Below are positions 30,246 to 39,833 of a stretch of DNA of 64,000 bases, piece by piece (within the stretch, counting starts at the first letter, position 1; every line of letters begins with the position of its first letter). The stretch covers positions 682,001-746,000 of the forward strand of contig AP023052.1 in the NCBI GenBank assembly GCA_019703815.1, read 5' to 3'. The translations under genes and the position numbers were made by a program. The DNA comes from Thaumasiovibrio occultus. GTDB taxonomy: Bacteria; Pseudomonadota; Gammaproteobacteria; Enterobacterales; Vibrionaceae. The notes under the pieces are model-generated. The model was not told the origin of the DNA, made no database searches, and saw nothing but the letters and a program-made list of their open reading frames with translations.

Positions 30246-31715
30246 ATGCGAATTATTTTAACTGGGCTCTTTGGCCTAACACTGTCTGCATCAGTGATGG
30301 CCAACTCACTCTATCGAGTTGATGTACCTTTGGCTGATACCGACAGCCAAAGTGAGCAAGCGGCAAGAGTGCAAGGCTTCGAGCAAGTGTTGCAACGCGT
30401 GACGGGCGATGCCGCGATCCTAAAAAATCCTCTTATTGAAAAAGCGGTCGGAACCCCAGACGACTATATCAGTCAATTTAGCTTTGATAGCCAAGGCGGT
30501 CAGCGTGTGATCGAATTGGGCTTTGATAAAGAGCAGTTACTCAGTTTATTGACTGACGCGCAAGCGGAGCTGTGGCCTGAGCCTCGCGTTAAAGTGCTGG
30601 TGTGGCTGGTGGAAGAGCAAAACGGCCGTCGTACGATTGTGTGGGATCAGTCGCGCTTGCCGCAAGTTGAAGATATTAAGCTGACGGCTCAGCGTCATGG
30701 TCTCCCTGTTATTTTACCGGTGGGCGATTTTGACGACCAGATGGCGGTGACGGTGCCTGACTTGTGGGGCGGTTTTACCCAATCTATTGGTAAGGCATCA
30801 GAGCGTTATCAACCGGATGCGGTGGTTGTTGCCAAATGGCGTCGCGGTAGTCAAACGGTTGATTGGGTGTTGTACCCGATCTCTCCTGCGGCAATTCAAA
30901 GTCCGAATCCGAAAACCGAGCAAGGTGATGCTGACGGCATTCACGCGGTCGCGAAAATGGTGGATGAGCTCGCAGCGTATTTTGCTGATCGCGACGCGAT
31001 CCAGCTCGGTGTGGTGGGCGATCAGGGCCAGCAGATCATCATTGATGATATTGCCAGCTTTGAAGATCTTGTGGTGATTGAGCGCGCCTTGCGTGCATTG
31101 CCAAGCGTGGCGGCGGTGAATTTGGATCGCATGACCGGGCGCCAAGCGATTTACAATTTAAGCCTGACGACCTCACTAGAAACGTTCGAAAAAGAGTGGC
31201 TTGCTTTACCGACTGTAGAAAAACGCGGTGAAATTGTGCCATTAGAAGCGGTTGCACCGGTGACCGAAGCAGTCTCCGCCGCCCAAGCGGCATTGCCAGT
31301 ACCGACGGCTGACGCGGGTGCTTCTGATGCGATTGCTGCCAATACGACTGCTTCTGACATGAGTGCATCTGGTGCAGCGTCAACAGTAGAAAGTGCCGCC
31401 CAAACAGCTGATGCAAGCAAAGTACCAAGCGATGAAGCCGCGCCTAGCAAAGACGCGACGTCTGGCGAGGATACGCCAGCTAGTTTGCCGATTTACCACT
31501 GGGTGAAGCCACAAGCTGCGCCAGAGGCCGCCGACGGCAGTGTTGATGCGACACAAGCAAATGAAGCTGGCGAGAGCGCTTCTGATGAAAGCTCGGTTGA
31601 TGATAGCACGGTTGAGAAAAGCGCTGGAGATGAAGGTGCGAGTAACGAGGCGCCAGCAGCAAGTGATTCAACCAGCATGATTGATACTTCTGCTGACGAC
31701 AGTTTACTGCTGTAA
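30246..31715 (+). CDS. DUF2066 domain protein, exported, with acidic low-complexity tail
   Basis: This 489-residue protein has a signal peptide (RIILTGLFGLTLSASVMANS) and a DUF2066 body of roughly 300 residues (VDVPLADTDSQSEQAARVQG, VWDQSRLPQVEDIKLTAQRH). From about residue 340 the sequence becomes Ala/Ser/Asp/Glu-rich and is probably disordered and strongly acidic. The function of DUF2066 is not established. Members occur near uraA and bepA in Vibrio. It ends at a 12-bp-stem terminator. Confidence 0.82.
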   Translation: MRIILTGLFGLTLSASVMANSLYRVDVPLADTDSQSEQAARVQGFEQVLQRVTGDAAILKNPLIEKAVGTPDDYISQFSFDSQGGQRVIELGFDKEQLLSLLTDAQAELWPEPRVKVLVWLVEEQNGRRTIVWDQSRLPQVEDIKLTAQRHGLPVILPVGDFDDQMAVTVPDLWGGFTQSIGKASERYQPDAVVVAKWRRGSQTVDWVLYPISPAAIQSPNPKTEQGDADGIHAVAKMVDELAAYFADRDAIQLGVVGDQGQQIIIDDIASFEDLVVIERALRALPSVAAVNLDRMTGRQAIYNLSLTTSLETFEKEWLALPTVEKRGEIVPLEAVAPVTEAVSAAQAALPVPTADAGASDAIAANTTASDMSASGAASTVESAAQTADASKVPSDEAAPSKDATSGEDTPASLPIYHWVKPQAAPEAADGSVDATQANEAGESASDESSVDDSTVEKSAGDEGASNEAPAASDSTSMIDTSADDSLLL

Positions 31716-31745
31716 TTGTTCAGTTAAAGCAACAATCATCGTTAA

Positions 31746-31774
31746 GACAAAAGGCGCGTTTAGCGCCTTTTGTC
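31746..31774. terminator. Bidirectional terminator after the DUF2066 gene
   Basis: GACAAAAGGCGC and GCGCCTTTTGTC form a perfect 12-bp stem around GTTTA, between convergent genes. Confidence 0.88.
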
Positions 31775-31847
31775 GTTTCAGGGGAAGTGATTTGAGTCTG
31801 CGCGTTTTCAGTTATTGGCTCTATTGATGCGCTGCGATTGACTTGCC

Positions 31848-32288
31848 TTACTCAGACTTTGCTTTAGCGTCGTCGATAGCGTCTGGCGCAAAGCGGGCTT
31901 TTTCTTCTTTCTCGACTTGGGAGAGCTTTTTCAACTTGCTCCCGATCTCTCGTCCTCTCTTGCGCGCATACATAATATTGGTTGCAAAGCTGCTCAGAGC
32001 GATAAGCAGCTCAACCGCAGCCAAGCCGCGCTCGCCTTGATCGACCCAAAGAATGGTCAACGCGTGCAAAATATAGAACAGGACAATGAAATTGGCCCAA
32101 GCATGGGTATAAGCTTTGCCTTTGATAATACCAAGCAGCGGAAAAAGCAGCGGGATCAGCCAGCCAATGGTTACGCCAAGCGCAGAAATATGTGGGTGCG
32201 GTGACAGCCAGTTTTGCCAAGCGATCAGCCAGCCAATAAGCAAAAGATAAGAAGCCAGAGCAAGTATGCGGTAGTGCTGGGTAGACAT
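31848..32288 (-). CDS. DUF2069 domain inner-membrane protein
   Basis: This 146-residue protein has four predicted membrane helices (ILALASYLLLIGWLIAWQNW, ALGVTIGWLIPLLFPLLGII, ANFIVLFYILHALTILWV, AAVELLIALSSFATNIMY). A charged C-terminal tail rich in Lys and Glu follows. This layout and the place next to a wrbA-like gene and arsC-family gene fit DUF2069, whose function is unknown. AAGGATG precedes the ATG at 32288. Confidence 0.8.
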   Translation of the reverse strand: MSTQHYRILALASYLLLIGWLIAWQNWLSPHPHISALGVTIGWLIPLLFPLLGIIKGKAYTHAWANFIVLFYILHALTILWVDQGERGLAAVELLIALSSFATNIMYARKRGREIGSKLKKLSQVEKEEKARFAPDAIDDAKAKSE

Positions 32289-32359
32289 GATTTCATCCTT
32301 GAAGTTGTCGTCGAGCGTTGTGGTGCGATGGATATGGCCGTTTGACGGCCATAACGCTG

Positions 32360-33276
<917 letters not shown>

Positions 33277-33438
33277 TGTAAGCTCCCTTAAAGCTGATAC
33301 CCGCTTAGGCTCCAATGTGTGGATTGCGGGTTGTTGTTATACATTGTTTGACGGTGACGCTTGGCTATTGGCTAAACACCCGTTATTTTATTCGCCGTGT
33401 TGGCTAACGTTTTCATCTTGCCAGCGACAAATGCCGCG

Positions 33439-34887
33439 CTACTGCAAAGCTTCCATGCGTTGATGGGCGATGCGAAGCTGATCGATACGGGCATCGTACA
33501 TGGATTGCTCCACACTGCCATGTTCAACTAAGCGGCCCGCTTGAATATATTCTTGGATCGCCCGTTGCCATTGGCCGCGTAGCGCGTAAAGCTCGGCACG
33601 GGCCGCAAGCTCGCCCGCGCGATTGCCGATCTTGCCATAGGCGGTGTTGAGCATGCTCCAACCGTTCATATCGTCCGGGTGATCAAAGGTATAACGATTG
33701 AGCAATGAAATGCTCTCTTCATAGCGCTCCGCCGCTTGCAGTGCATAAACCAAATTCAAGCGCAGTACGGCGTTGCCGGGCGCTTGTTGCAGTGCCTTTT
33801 CTAGACGCGTTATTGCTGTCTCATACGCTTTTTGATGTACCGATAGATCGGTCGCTGCATCTAAATAGAAGCGATTATTCGGCTCACGTTGCAGTAACGT
33901 GTTTAAGATAGATTCGGCTTTATCCAGCTGCTCGTTGTCGAGATACACCAGCGCTTTACCGTACTGTAAGGCGTCGCGATGAGGGTTATTCGTTCGCGCC
34001 AGTTGGCGATCAAACCAATCATGTGCCGCTTTGGCATCAATGCCGGCAAAGCGCGCCACGATACGTGCTCGTGCATGTTGGTAGTCACTTTCGTTTGGTG
34101 GCGTCACCACCGGATATTGCTGTGCCCGCTGACGGCTTTCACTTAGACGTGAATCGGGGAGTGGGTGCGTCAGTAGCATTGCTGGCGGTGTGCTGACATA
34201 ACGATATTCATCGGCTAGGCGACCAAAAAACGTTGGCATCGCACTTGGCTGAAAACCGCTCTTCGCTAAGGTTTGCATCCCGATGCGGTCGGCTTCTTGC
34301 TCGTTACTGCGGGTGTAGTTGATTTGCCCCTGCATGGAGGCGGCCGTGGTGGCTTGCAGCGCCGCAATACCGGCTTCGGGCGAGGCAATCGCGAGCATCA
34401 AGGAGCCGATCATCGCGGCCATCGTGGCAGGTGAACGCTTCGATTGCTCTTCCATTGAACGGGCTAAGTGACGCTGGGTAACGTGCGCGATTTCGTGGGC
34501 CACGACTGAGGCTAATTCGCTTTCAGTGCGGGCGTGCAAAAACAGCCCAGTGTGCAAACCAATATGACCACCGAAAAAGGCAAAGGCGTTGATGTCACGG
34601 TTTTGGATCAGGAAAAAATCAAACGAAGTCCGCACATCGCTGGCGTTAGCAACCAGTTTTCCGCCCAGAGCGGTAATGTACTCATTAAGTAACGGATCGG
34701 AAATCACCGGTTGACTGGCTCGCATCATTCGCATGTAAGCGTCGCCATACTCATTTTCTTTCTCTATGGTCAGGGTAGACGCAGCCGCCGTTCCCATATC
34801 GGGAAGGGAAGACAAGTTAGCGGCCGCCGGTGTGATCAGCAGACCACTGAGCAAAAGGGCGGAGGCGATTTTCGCAAATTTCAGCAT
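33439..34887 (-). CDS. bepA: Beta-barrel assembly-enhancing protease BepA
   Basis: This 482-residue periplasmic M48 metalloprotease degrades or rescues stalled LptD and other outer-membrane barrels. A signal peptide (IASALLLSGLLITPAAANL) precedes the protease domain with the zinc motif VVAHEIAHVTQRHLA near residue 137 and the third ligand in NEQEADRIGMQTL. TPR repeats fill the C-terminal half (LDNEQLDKAESILNTLL, YETAITRLEKALQQAPGNAV). E. coli BepA is 487 residues. It adjoins yfgD and perM, as in E. coli. Confidence 0.95.
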   Translation of the reverse strand: MLKFAKIASALLLSGLLITPAAANLSSLPDMGTAAASTLTIEKENEYGDAYMRMMRASQPVISDPLLNEYITALGGKLVANASDVRTSFDFFLIQNRDINAFAFFGGHIGLHTGLFLHARTESELASVVAHEIAHVTQRHLARSMEEQSKRSPATMAAMIGSLMLAIASPEAGIAALQATTAASMQGQINYTRSNEQEADRIGMQTLAKSGFQPSAMPTFFGRLADEYRYVSTPPAMLLTHPLPDSRLSESRQRAQQYPVVTPPNESDYQHARARIVARFAGIDAKAAHDWFDRQLARTNNPHRDALQYGKALVYLDNEQLDKAESILNTLLQREPNNRFYLDAATDLSVHQKAYETAITRLEKALQQAPGNAVLRLNLVYALQAAERYEESISLLNRYTFDHPDDMNGWSMLNTAYGKIGNRAGELAARAELYALRGQWQRAIQEYIQAGRLVEHGSVEQSMYDARIDQLRIAHQRMEALQ

Positions 34888-35096
34888 GACGGGTGAGACT
34901 ACCTCAGTTATTCTCTGTGTCTATCTAAGACCACAAAACGGACGCTTGGTTTAGTGCCGTTTGATTTACCTACTATTTTAGATAAGCGTTAACAGTTATG
35001 GATGACTATTTAGGCCGTTTGTGGTACGCGCGTCAAGGCGTTCGACCGTCGTTCTTAAATCAGTAATGGAATTATAATAACGTTGGTAAAAAACGA

Positions 35097-35324
35097 ATGA
35101 CACCCCAAACCTTAGATCTGCGTAACGAACGTTGTCCGATGGCGCTGTTGAAAGTAAAACGTTGGTATGCAGTCCAGAGTTTTGCAGCAAGTTTGGAGAT
35201 CTATCTGTCTGATTCAGCTAGTGTTCAAGATATAGAGAAATACTTGCACCGGCTGAAATACACTACTGCGACACAAACTTTGAACTCAGGCTTATTGATT
35301 AAGTTAAAAGCCGTAAGGGAGTAA
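35097..35324 (+). CDS. TusA-family small protein with altered CPxP motif
   Basis: This 75-residue protein matches the TusA/SirA fold: TLDLRNERCPMALLKVKRW, then a short beta-alpha region ending SGLLIKLKAVRE. TusA-type sulfur carriers use the Cys of a CPxP motif; here the motif is CPMA, keeping the Cys but losing the second Pro. It lies seven bases upstream of perM on the same strand, so it is probably co-transcribed. The ribosome-binding site is weak. A role in sulfur transfer or redox control is possible but unproven. Confidence 0.75.
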   Translation: MTPQTLDLRNERCPMALLKVKRWYAVQSFAASLEIYLSDSASVQDIEKYLHRLKYTTATQTLNSGLLIKLKAVRE

Positions 35325-35331
35325 CCTTTTT

Positions 35332-36387
35332 ATGTTGGATATGCTTAACAATTGGTTTAAGCGCCGCTTTTCTGATCCACACGCCACGGCATTGTTGGTC
35401 ATCCTTGTTGTTGGCTTTGCCACTATTTACTTTCTTGGGCATTTAATTGCGCCGTTGCTGGCGGCGATTGTTTTAGCTTATTTACTTGATTGGCCTGTGA
35501 TGCGCCTCAGCAAGCTGGGAATGCCGCGCACCTTATCGGTGTCGTTGGTAGTTACCCTGTTTATGGGGGTGATGCTCCTAGCGATCTTCGGTTTGGTGCC
35601 GACCATTTGGCGTCAGGTCGCGAACCTGATTGCTGATATCCCGGCGATGTTTACCGGCCTGCAAGATTTCTTGGTGAGCATTCCAGCGCGTTATCCTGAC
35701 ATGATCAGTCCGGCGCAAATCAATGAGGTGATTGCCGGTTTACAACAAAAAGTGATTGGGTTGGGTGAAGCGGCGGTGAAGAACTCGCTGGCATCGCTGA
35801 TCAGCCTTGCATCACTGGCGGTGTACTTGATCTTGGTACCGTTGTTGGTGTTCTTCTTACTAAAAGACAAAGATGAAATGCTACAGACCTTGAGCGATCT
35901 GTTGCCACGCAATCGTCGTTTGACCGAGCAAGTGGGTATTGAAATGAACCAGCAGATCTCAAACTACATTCGCGGTAAGGTCTCTGAGATCATGATTGTC
36001 GGTGGGGTAGCGTACATCACCTTCTTACTGTTGGGCTTGCGTTATGCGGTGCTATTGAGCGTGTTGACCGGCCTGTCGGTATTGATCCCATACATCGGCG
36101 CTGCGGCCGTAACTGTGCCTATCGTGATGGTAGCACTGTTCCAATGGGGCATGGGCCCTGAAGTGTGGTGGGTGCTGGTGGCTTACGGTATTTTGCAAGC
36201 GCTCGACGGTAACGTGTTAGTGCCGATCATGTTCTCTGAAGCAGTTAACCTTCACCCTGTGTGGATTATCGTATCTGTGTTGGTGTTCGGTGGCTTGTGG
36301 GGGTTCTGGGGCGTATTCTTTGCTATCCCGCTGGCGACTTTAGTTAAAGCCGTATGGCGCGCGTTTCCTTCGCCAAACGACGAGTGA
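35332..36387 (+). CDS. perM: AI-2E transporter family permease PerM
   Basis: This 351-residue polytopic protein has about seven hydrophobic segments, for example ALLVILVVGFATIYFLGHLI and a C-terminal WIIVSVLVFGGLWGFWGVFF. The family signature includes LLVFFLLKDKDEM and LSVLIPYIGA. PerM-type proteins are called putative permeases, and the substrate is not certain. It sits between bepA and bcp as in E. coli, separated from bcp by a bidirectional terminator. Confidence 0.9.
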   Translation: MLDMLNNWFKRRFSDPHATALLVILVVGFATIYFLGHLIAPLLAAIVLAYLLDWPVMRLSKLGMPRTLSVSLVVTLFMGVMLLAIFGLVPTIWRQVANLIADIPAMFTGLQDFLVSIPARYPDMISPAQINEVIAGLQQKVIGLGEAAVKNSLASLISLASLAVYLILVPLLVFFLLKDKDEMLQTLSDLLPRNRRLTEQVGIEMNQQISNYIRGKVSEIMIVGGVAYITFLLLGLRYAVLLSVLTGLSVLIPYIGAAAVTVPIVMVALFQWGMGPEVWWVLVAYGILQALDGNVLVPIMFSEAVNLHPVWIIVSVLVFGGLWGFWGVFFAIPLATLVKAVWRAFPSPNDE

Positions 36388-36430
36388 CGGTGAATAACGT
36401 TGCGATGAACGGACAGCAAAAGTAACCCAT

Positions 36431-36458
36431 CAAAAAGGCAGCGATAAGCTGCCTTTTG
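36431..36458. terminator. Bidirectional terminator between perM and bcp
   Basis: AAAAGGCAGC and GCTGCCTTTT pair around GATAA between convergent genes. Confidence 0.9.
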
Positions 36459-36487
36459 TGTTCTTGCTGTCGAGTGCTTGTTGACTA

Positions 36488-36958
36488 TTAGGCTTCGCTG
36501 TCTAAGTAAGCCAATACGACGTCGTGGTGATCTTTGGTCTTGAACTTATCAAACACTTTTTCGACGACGCCTTTCTCGCTGATCAAAAAGCTGATGCGAT
36601 GCAACCCGTCGTAGACTTTACCCATAAACTTCTTCTCGCCCCAAACGCCAAACTGCTCGGCGACCGCATGATCTTCATCAGACAGTAGGGTGAAATTCAG
36701 CTCGTGCTTTTCGATAAACTTCGGCAAGCGTTTTACCGGATCGGTACTCACACCGAGCACGACCACATTGTGCTCATCAAGTGCAGATTTGCTGTCACGC
36801 AGGCCACACGCTTGTACGGTACAACCTGGCGTCATCGCTTTAGGGTAAAAGTACACAAGAACTTTCTTACCGGAAAATTGGTCAAGCGTGACGGTGTTGC
36901 CGTCTTGGTCGAGCAATGAAAATTGCGGGGCTTGGCTTCCTGCTGCTAAGTATTGCAT
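36488..36958 (-). CDS. bcp: Thioredoxin-dependent thiol peroxidase (Bcp, peroxiredoxin Q)
   Basis: This 156-residue peroxiredoxin reduces hydrogen peroxide and organic peroxides using thioredoxin. The peroxidatic and resolving Cys are in KAMTPGCTVQACGLRD, five residues apart as in BCP-type enzymes. Length equals E. coli Bcp (156). It lies 11 bases after gcvR on the same strand, the E. coli arrangement. Confidence 0.96.
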   Translation of the reverse strand: MQYLAAGSQAPQFSLLDQDGNTVTLDQFSGKKVLVYFYPKAMTPGCTVQACGLRDSKSALDEHNVVVLGVSTDPVKRLPKFIEKHELNFTLLSDEDHAVAEQFGVWGEKKFMGKVYDGLHRISFLISEKGVVEKVFDKFKTKDHHDVVLAYLDSEA

Positions 36959-36969
36959 CTTGGCATTCC

Positions 36970-37503
36970 TTATTGATTATTCTGGCTGAAATTGATCGTT
37001 CCTTTCGCATCGAGTGATTCACACAAGGCTTGGAACGCTTCTTGTAATTCAATGATGTGGCAACCGTCAGGGAGACGACTGCTGATAAAAATTTCCAGCA
37101 TCGGCGGCGTATCATCGTAGTTACGCGTATTCGCGCTCAGTGCGGTGAGGTCGATTTGACGCGTCGCCAGAAAATGGGTGAACTTTTCAATCAACCCTGT
37201 ACGGTCTTCGACACTGATATTGAAATCCGCGTTGTAATCACAGTTGATTGGCTCGTAGCGACGGGTACGTTTTAGCAGGGTGATCAGATCATGTTGCTGC
37301 GCTAATAAAGGCAGGCGTGTCTCGACCTGGGTAATGGCCGATTGTGATCCGCTCAACAACATGATCAGAGTAAATTCACACCCAAAGCCGCCAATTCGGC
37401 TATCGACAATGTTGCACTCGCACTGGCTGACAAGGCGAACGACTTCATCGCAAATGCCTGGGCGATCTTGGCCCATTGCAGTAATGACCAGAAACTGTTC
37501 CAT
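36970..37503 (-). CDS. gcvR: Glycine cleavage system transcriptional repressor GcvR
   Basis: This 177-residue protein carries two ACT domains. The first starts LVITAMGQDRPGICDEVVRL, the second NISVEDRTGLIEKFTHFLA. In E. coli GcvR binds glycine and the activator GcvA to control the gcv operon. It is divergent from dapA, as in E. coli, and shares a transcription unit with bcp. Confidence 0.92.
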   Translation of the reverse strand: MEQFLVITAMGQDRPGICDEVVRLVSQCECNIVDSRIGGFGCEFTLIMLLSGSQSAITQVETRLPLLAQQHDLITLLKRTRRYEPINCDYNADFNISVEDRTGLIEKFTHFLATRQIDLTALSANTRNYDDTPPMLEIFISSRLPDGCHIIELQEAFQALCESLDAKGTINFSQNNQ

Positions 37504-37831
37504 GTGACTCCTATGCTAAACCAGCTAAGCGGACCCCTGATGAGTCGGCAATAATTGAAATAAAAACGATATCTTGAGTGTAGGCGTTAAACCGCCGCCA
37601 ACGTTATCATCTAGGATAATCAGTCCATTGGACAACGTCGAGCACTGATTTTTATTCCTGCTAGGGACAATCACGTGTGCTGAGGCGAATTGCCAAATTT
37701 TATGATGTTGTGAGCTTGCTACGATATTGAATCACCATACTGTAATTAAGTTCTTTATTTACCGTTGACAGGCTTGTGTTTCCTGTGGGGCAAAAGTACC
37801 ATGAGAGCCTGATCTATAAGGGGAGACGGAC
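37504..37831. other. Divergent intergenic region gcvR-dapA
   Basis: This 328-base stretch holds promoters for two divergent genes. A TTGACA at 37765-37770 on the dapA strand lacks a clear -10 at normal spacing. No lysine riboswitch pattern, ORF or RNA gene was recognised. Confidence 0.35.
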
Positions 37832-38710
37832 ATGTTCACAGGAAGCATGGTAGCTTTAATCACGCCGCTGGATGCGTCGGGAAATGTTGATTATCAAAGT
37901 TTGCAAAAATTGGTGGAGTACCACGTTGAAGCGGGTACCAGTGCGATCATTGCAATGGGAACGACAGGTGAATCAGCCACGTTGAGCGTGGATGAGCATG
38001 TAGAAGTCGTACTAAAAACGATCGCGTTCGCTGCAGGTCGTATCCCAGTAATTGCAGGGACTGGCGCCAATGCAACCCATGAAGCCGTCGACTTTAACAA
38101 ACGTTTTGCCAACACCGGCATCGTTGCTTGTTTGAGTGTGACGCCGTACTACAATCGTCCTACCCAAGAAGGTTTATATCAGCACTATAAAGCCATTGCT
38201 GAGTCTGCTGATGTGCCTCAAATTCTTTACAACGTTCCGGGTCGTACCGGGGTGGATCTGAAACCAGAAACGGTTGCGCGTTTGGCGAAGCTCGACAATA
38301 TCATTGGTGTGAAAGATGCCACTGGCGATTTGTCTCGCGTGAATACCACAAGGGAACTTTGTGGCCCTGATTTCATCCAATTGAGCGGTGATGATGCAAC
38401 TGGCCTCGACTTTGTCGCGCTGGGCGGACACGGTGTAATTTCCGTGACAGCAAACTTGGCGGCGGCTGATATGGCAACCATGTTCAAGTTGGCGCTTGCC
38501 GGTAAAATTGATGAAGCACGCGTGATTGACCGTCGTTTGATGTCAATGCATAAGAACCTGTTTATTGAATCAAGCCCGACGCCAGTGAAATGGGCGGCGA
38601 AAGAGATGGGGCTGATCGCAAATGCGCACCTGCGTCTGCCATTGGTACCGCTCAGTGATGCCGCGCAGCCCATCGTTCGCCAAGCGCTACTCGACGCTGG
38701 CTTGCTGTAA
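37832..38710 (+). CDS. dapA: 4-hydroxy-tetrahydrodipicolinate synthase
   Basis: This 292-residue class I aldolase-type enzyme condenses pyruvate with aspartate semialdehyde, the first committed step to diaminopimelate and lysine. The Schiff-base Lys is in [11 protein letters not shown] near residue 161. The catalytic Tyr is in [13 protein letters not shown] near 133, and the TT motif is in [11 protein letters not shown]. Length equals E. coli DapA (292). A GGGGAGA site precedes the ATG. It lies 14 bases before bamC. Confidence 0.97.
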   Translation: MFTGSMVALITPLDASGNVDYQSLQKLVEYHVEAGTSAIIAMGTTGESATLSVDEHVEVVLKTIAFAAGRIPVIAGTGANATHEAVDFNKRFANTGIVACLSVTPYYNRPTQEGLYQHYKAIAESADVPQILYNVPGRTGVDLKPETVARLAKLDNIIGVKDATGDLSRVNTTRELCGPDFIQLSGDDATGLDFVALGGHGVISVTANLAAADMATMFKLALAGKIDEARVIDRRLMSMHKNLFIESSPTPVKWAAKEMGLIANAHLRLPLVPLSDAAQPIVRQALLDAGLL

Positions 38711-38724
38711 TTTCAGGAGAACGA

Positions 38725-39747
38725 ATGATTTTCACCCCGAAACGTGTTTTGGCTGGCAGTGTGTTATTGCTGTTAACTGCCTGCTCAAACAATGAGGCAT
38801 TGCGCCAAGCAAAGCAGGATTTTAAATATCTGGATACACCGCCTTTAGGTGAGTTGAACGTGCCTGCCGGTAGCCAACTACCCGTATTGAACGATTACGA
38901 TATTCCTGCAATGACGCAGTACCAAGGACCGATTGGCTCTCAGGTGGATATTCGTCCTCCGGTGCAGGTACTGGCATTGATCCCGGGCGCACGAACTGAT
39001 GTGGATAACAAAGGTAACGTCCAGATCTGGCTGGCAAAGCCTGAAGATCTCACGCGTCTTTGGCGTGTGACCAACGAGATGTTGGTGCAGAACCAAGTGG
39101 CAACACGGGTGCAGACAGGCGACACGATTGAAACTGACTGGATTAGTTGGGAGCAAAGTGGCGACGATAACTCGGATGTGAAAAGCCGTTACGTGATCCG
39201 CCAAGTGAATGAGGGGCGTCAAGCGGGACTCGACATTAGTTTGGTTGAATGGCAACGCGGTGGTCAGCAGTTAGAGATTGACCGTGCGCTCGTGGATCGT
39301 TACAGCGCATTGATGACCAACTTAATTACCGTTCAGTACGATGAAGAGCTTCGTGCGGAAACCTTGCGCATCGCGCAAGAGCAGATCAAGCAGATCCCGG
39401 TCAGCATGGGACGCGATCGCAGTGGCCTGCCAGTAATCATCGCACGTACCACGTTTGATGTTTTTTGGGAGCGTGCGCCATCATTATTGGATGAAGCTGG
39501 CTTTACGTTGGACTCGCGCAATCGCTCACAAGGTGAGTTGATGGTGAAGTTTAAAGCGGAAGATGATGAGTACTGGGAGCAGCTTGGCGTGAAGCCGATC
39601 CGTTTGGATAACCGCACCTACCGTATTCAGCTAGGCGATTTGGGTAACCGTACATCGATCAACATTACTGATACGCAAGGCAAAGCGCTGCCAGAAGAAG
39701 CGCTACAGTCGCTAGCCGTGGGCCTAGGTGCGCTATTGGCAAACTAA
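38725..39747 (+). CDS. bamC: Outer membrane protein assembly factor BamC
   Basis: This 340-residue lipoprotein of the BAM complex has a signal peptide ending in the lipobox LTAC. A flexible N-terminal segment with FKYLDTPPLGEL and QLPVLNDYDIP, which contacts BamD in E. coli, precedes two helix-grip domains. E. coli BamC is 344 residues. It follows dapA as in E. coli. There purC comes next; here the transcript ends in a strong terminator and an unrelated module follows. Confidence 0.94.
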   Translation: MIFTPKRVLAGSVLLLLTACSNNEALRQAKQDFKYLDTPPLGELNVPAGSQLPVLNDYDIPAMTQYQGPIGSQVDIRPPVQVLALIPGARTDVDNKGNVQIWLAKPEDLTRLWRVTNEMLVQNQVATRVQTGDTIETDWISWEQSGDDNSDVKSRYVIRQVNEGRQAGLDISLVEWQRGGQQLEIDRALVDRYSALMTNLITVQYDEELRAETLRIAQEQIKQIPVSMGRDRSGLPVIIARTTFDVFWERAPSLLDEAGFTLDSRNRSQGELMVKFKAEDDEYWEQLGVKPIRLDNRTYRIQLGDLGNRTSINITDTQGKALPEEALQSLAVGLGALLAN

Positions 39748-39775
39748 GCGTTTAATCAGCGGCTTAGAGAAACAC

Positions 39776-39806
39776 AAAAACCTCGTCATTCGACGAGGTT
39801 TTTTTA
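39776..39806. terminator. Bidirectional terminator after bamC
   Basis: AAAAACCTCGTC and GACGAGGTTTTT pair around ATTC between convergent genes. Confidence 0.93.
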
Positions 39807-39833
39807 TGTCCGGCGGAACAGGAAAGGACATGG

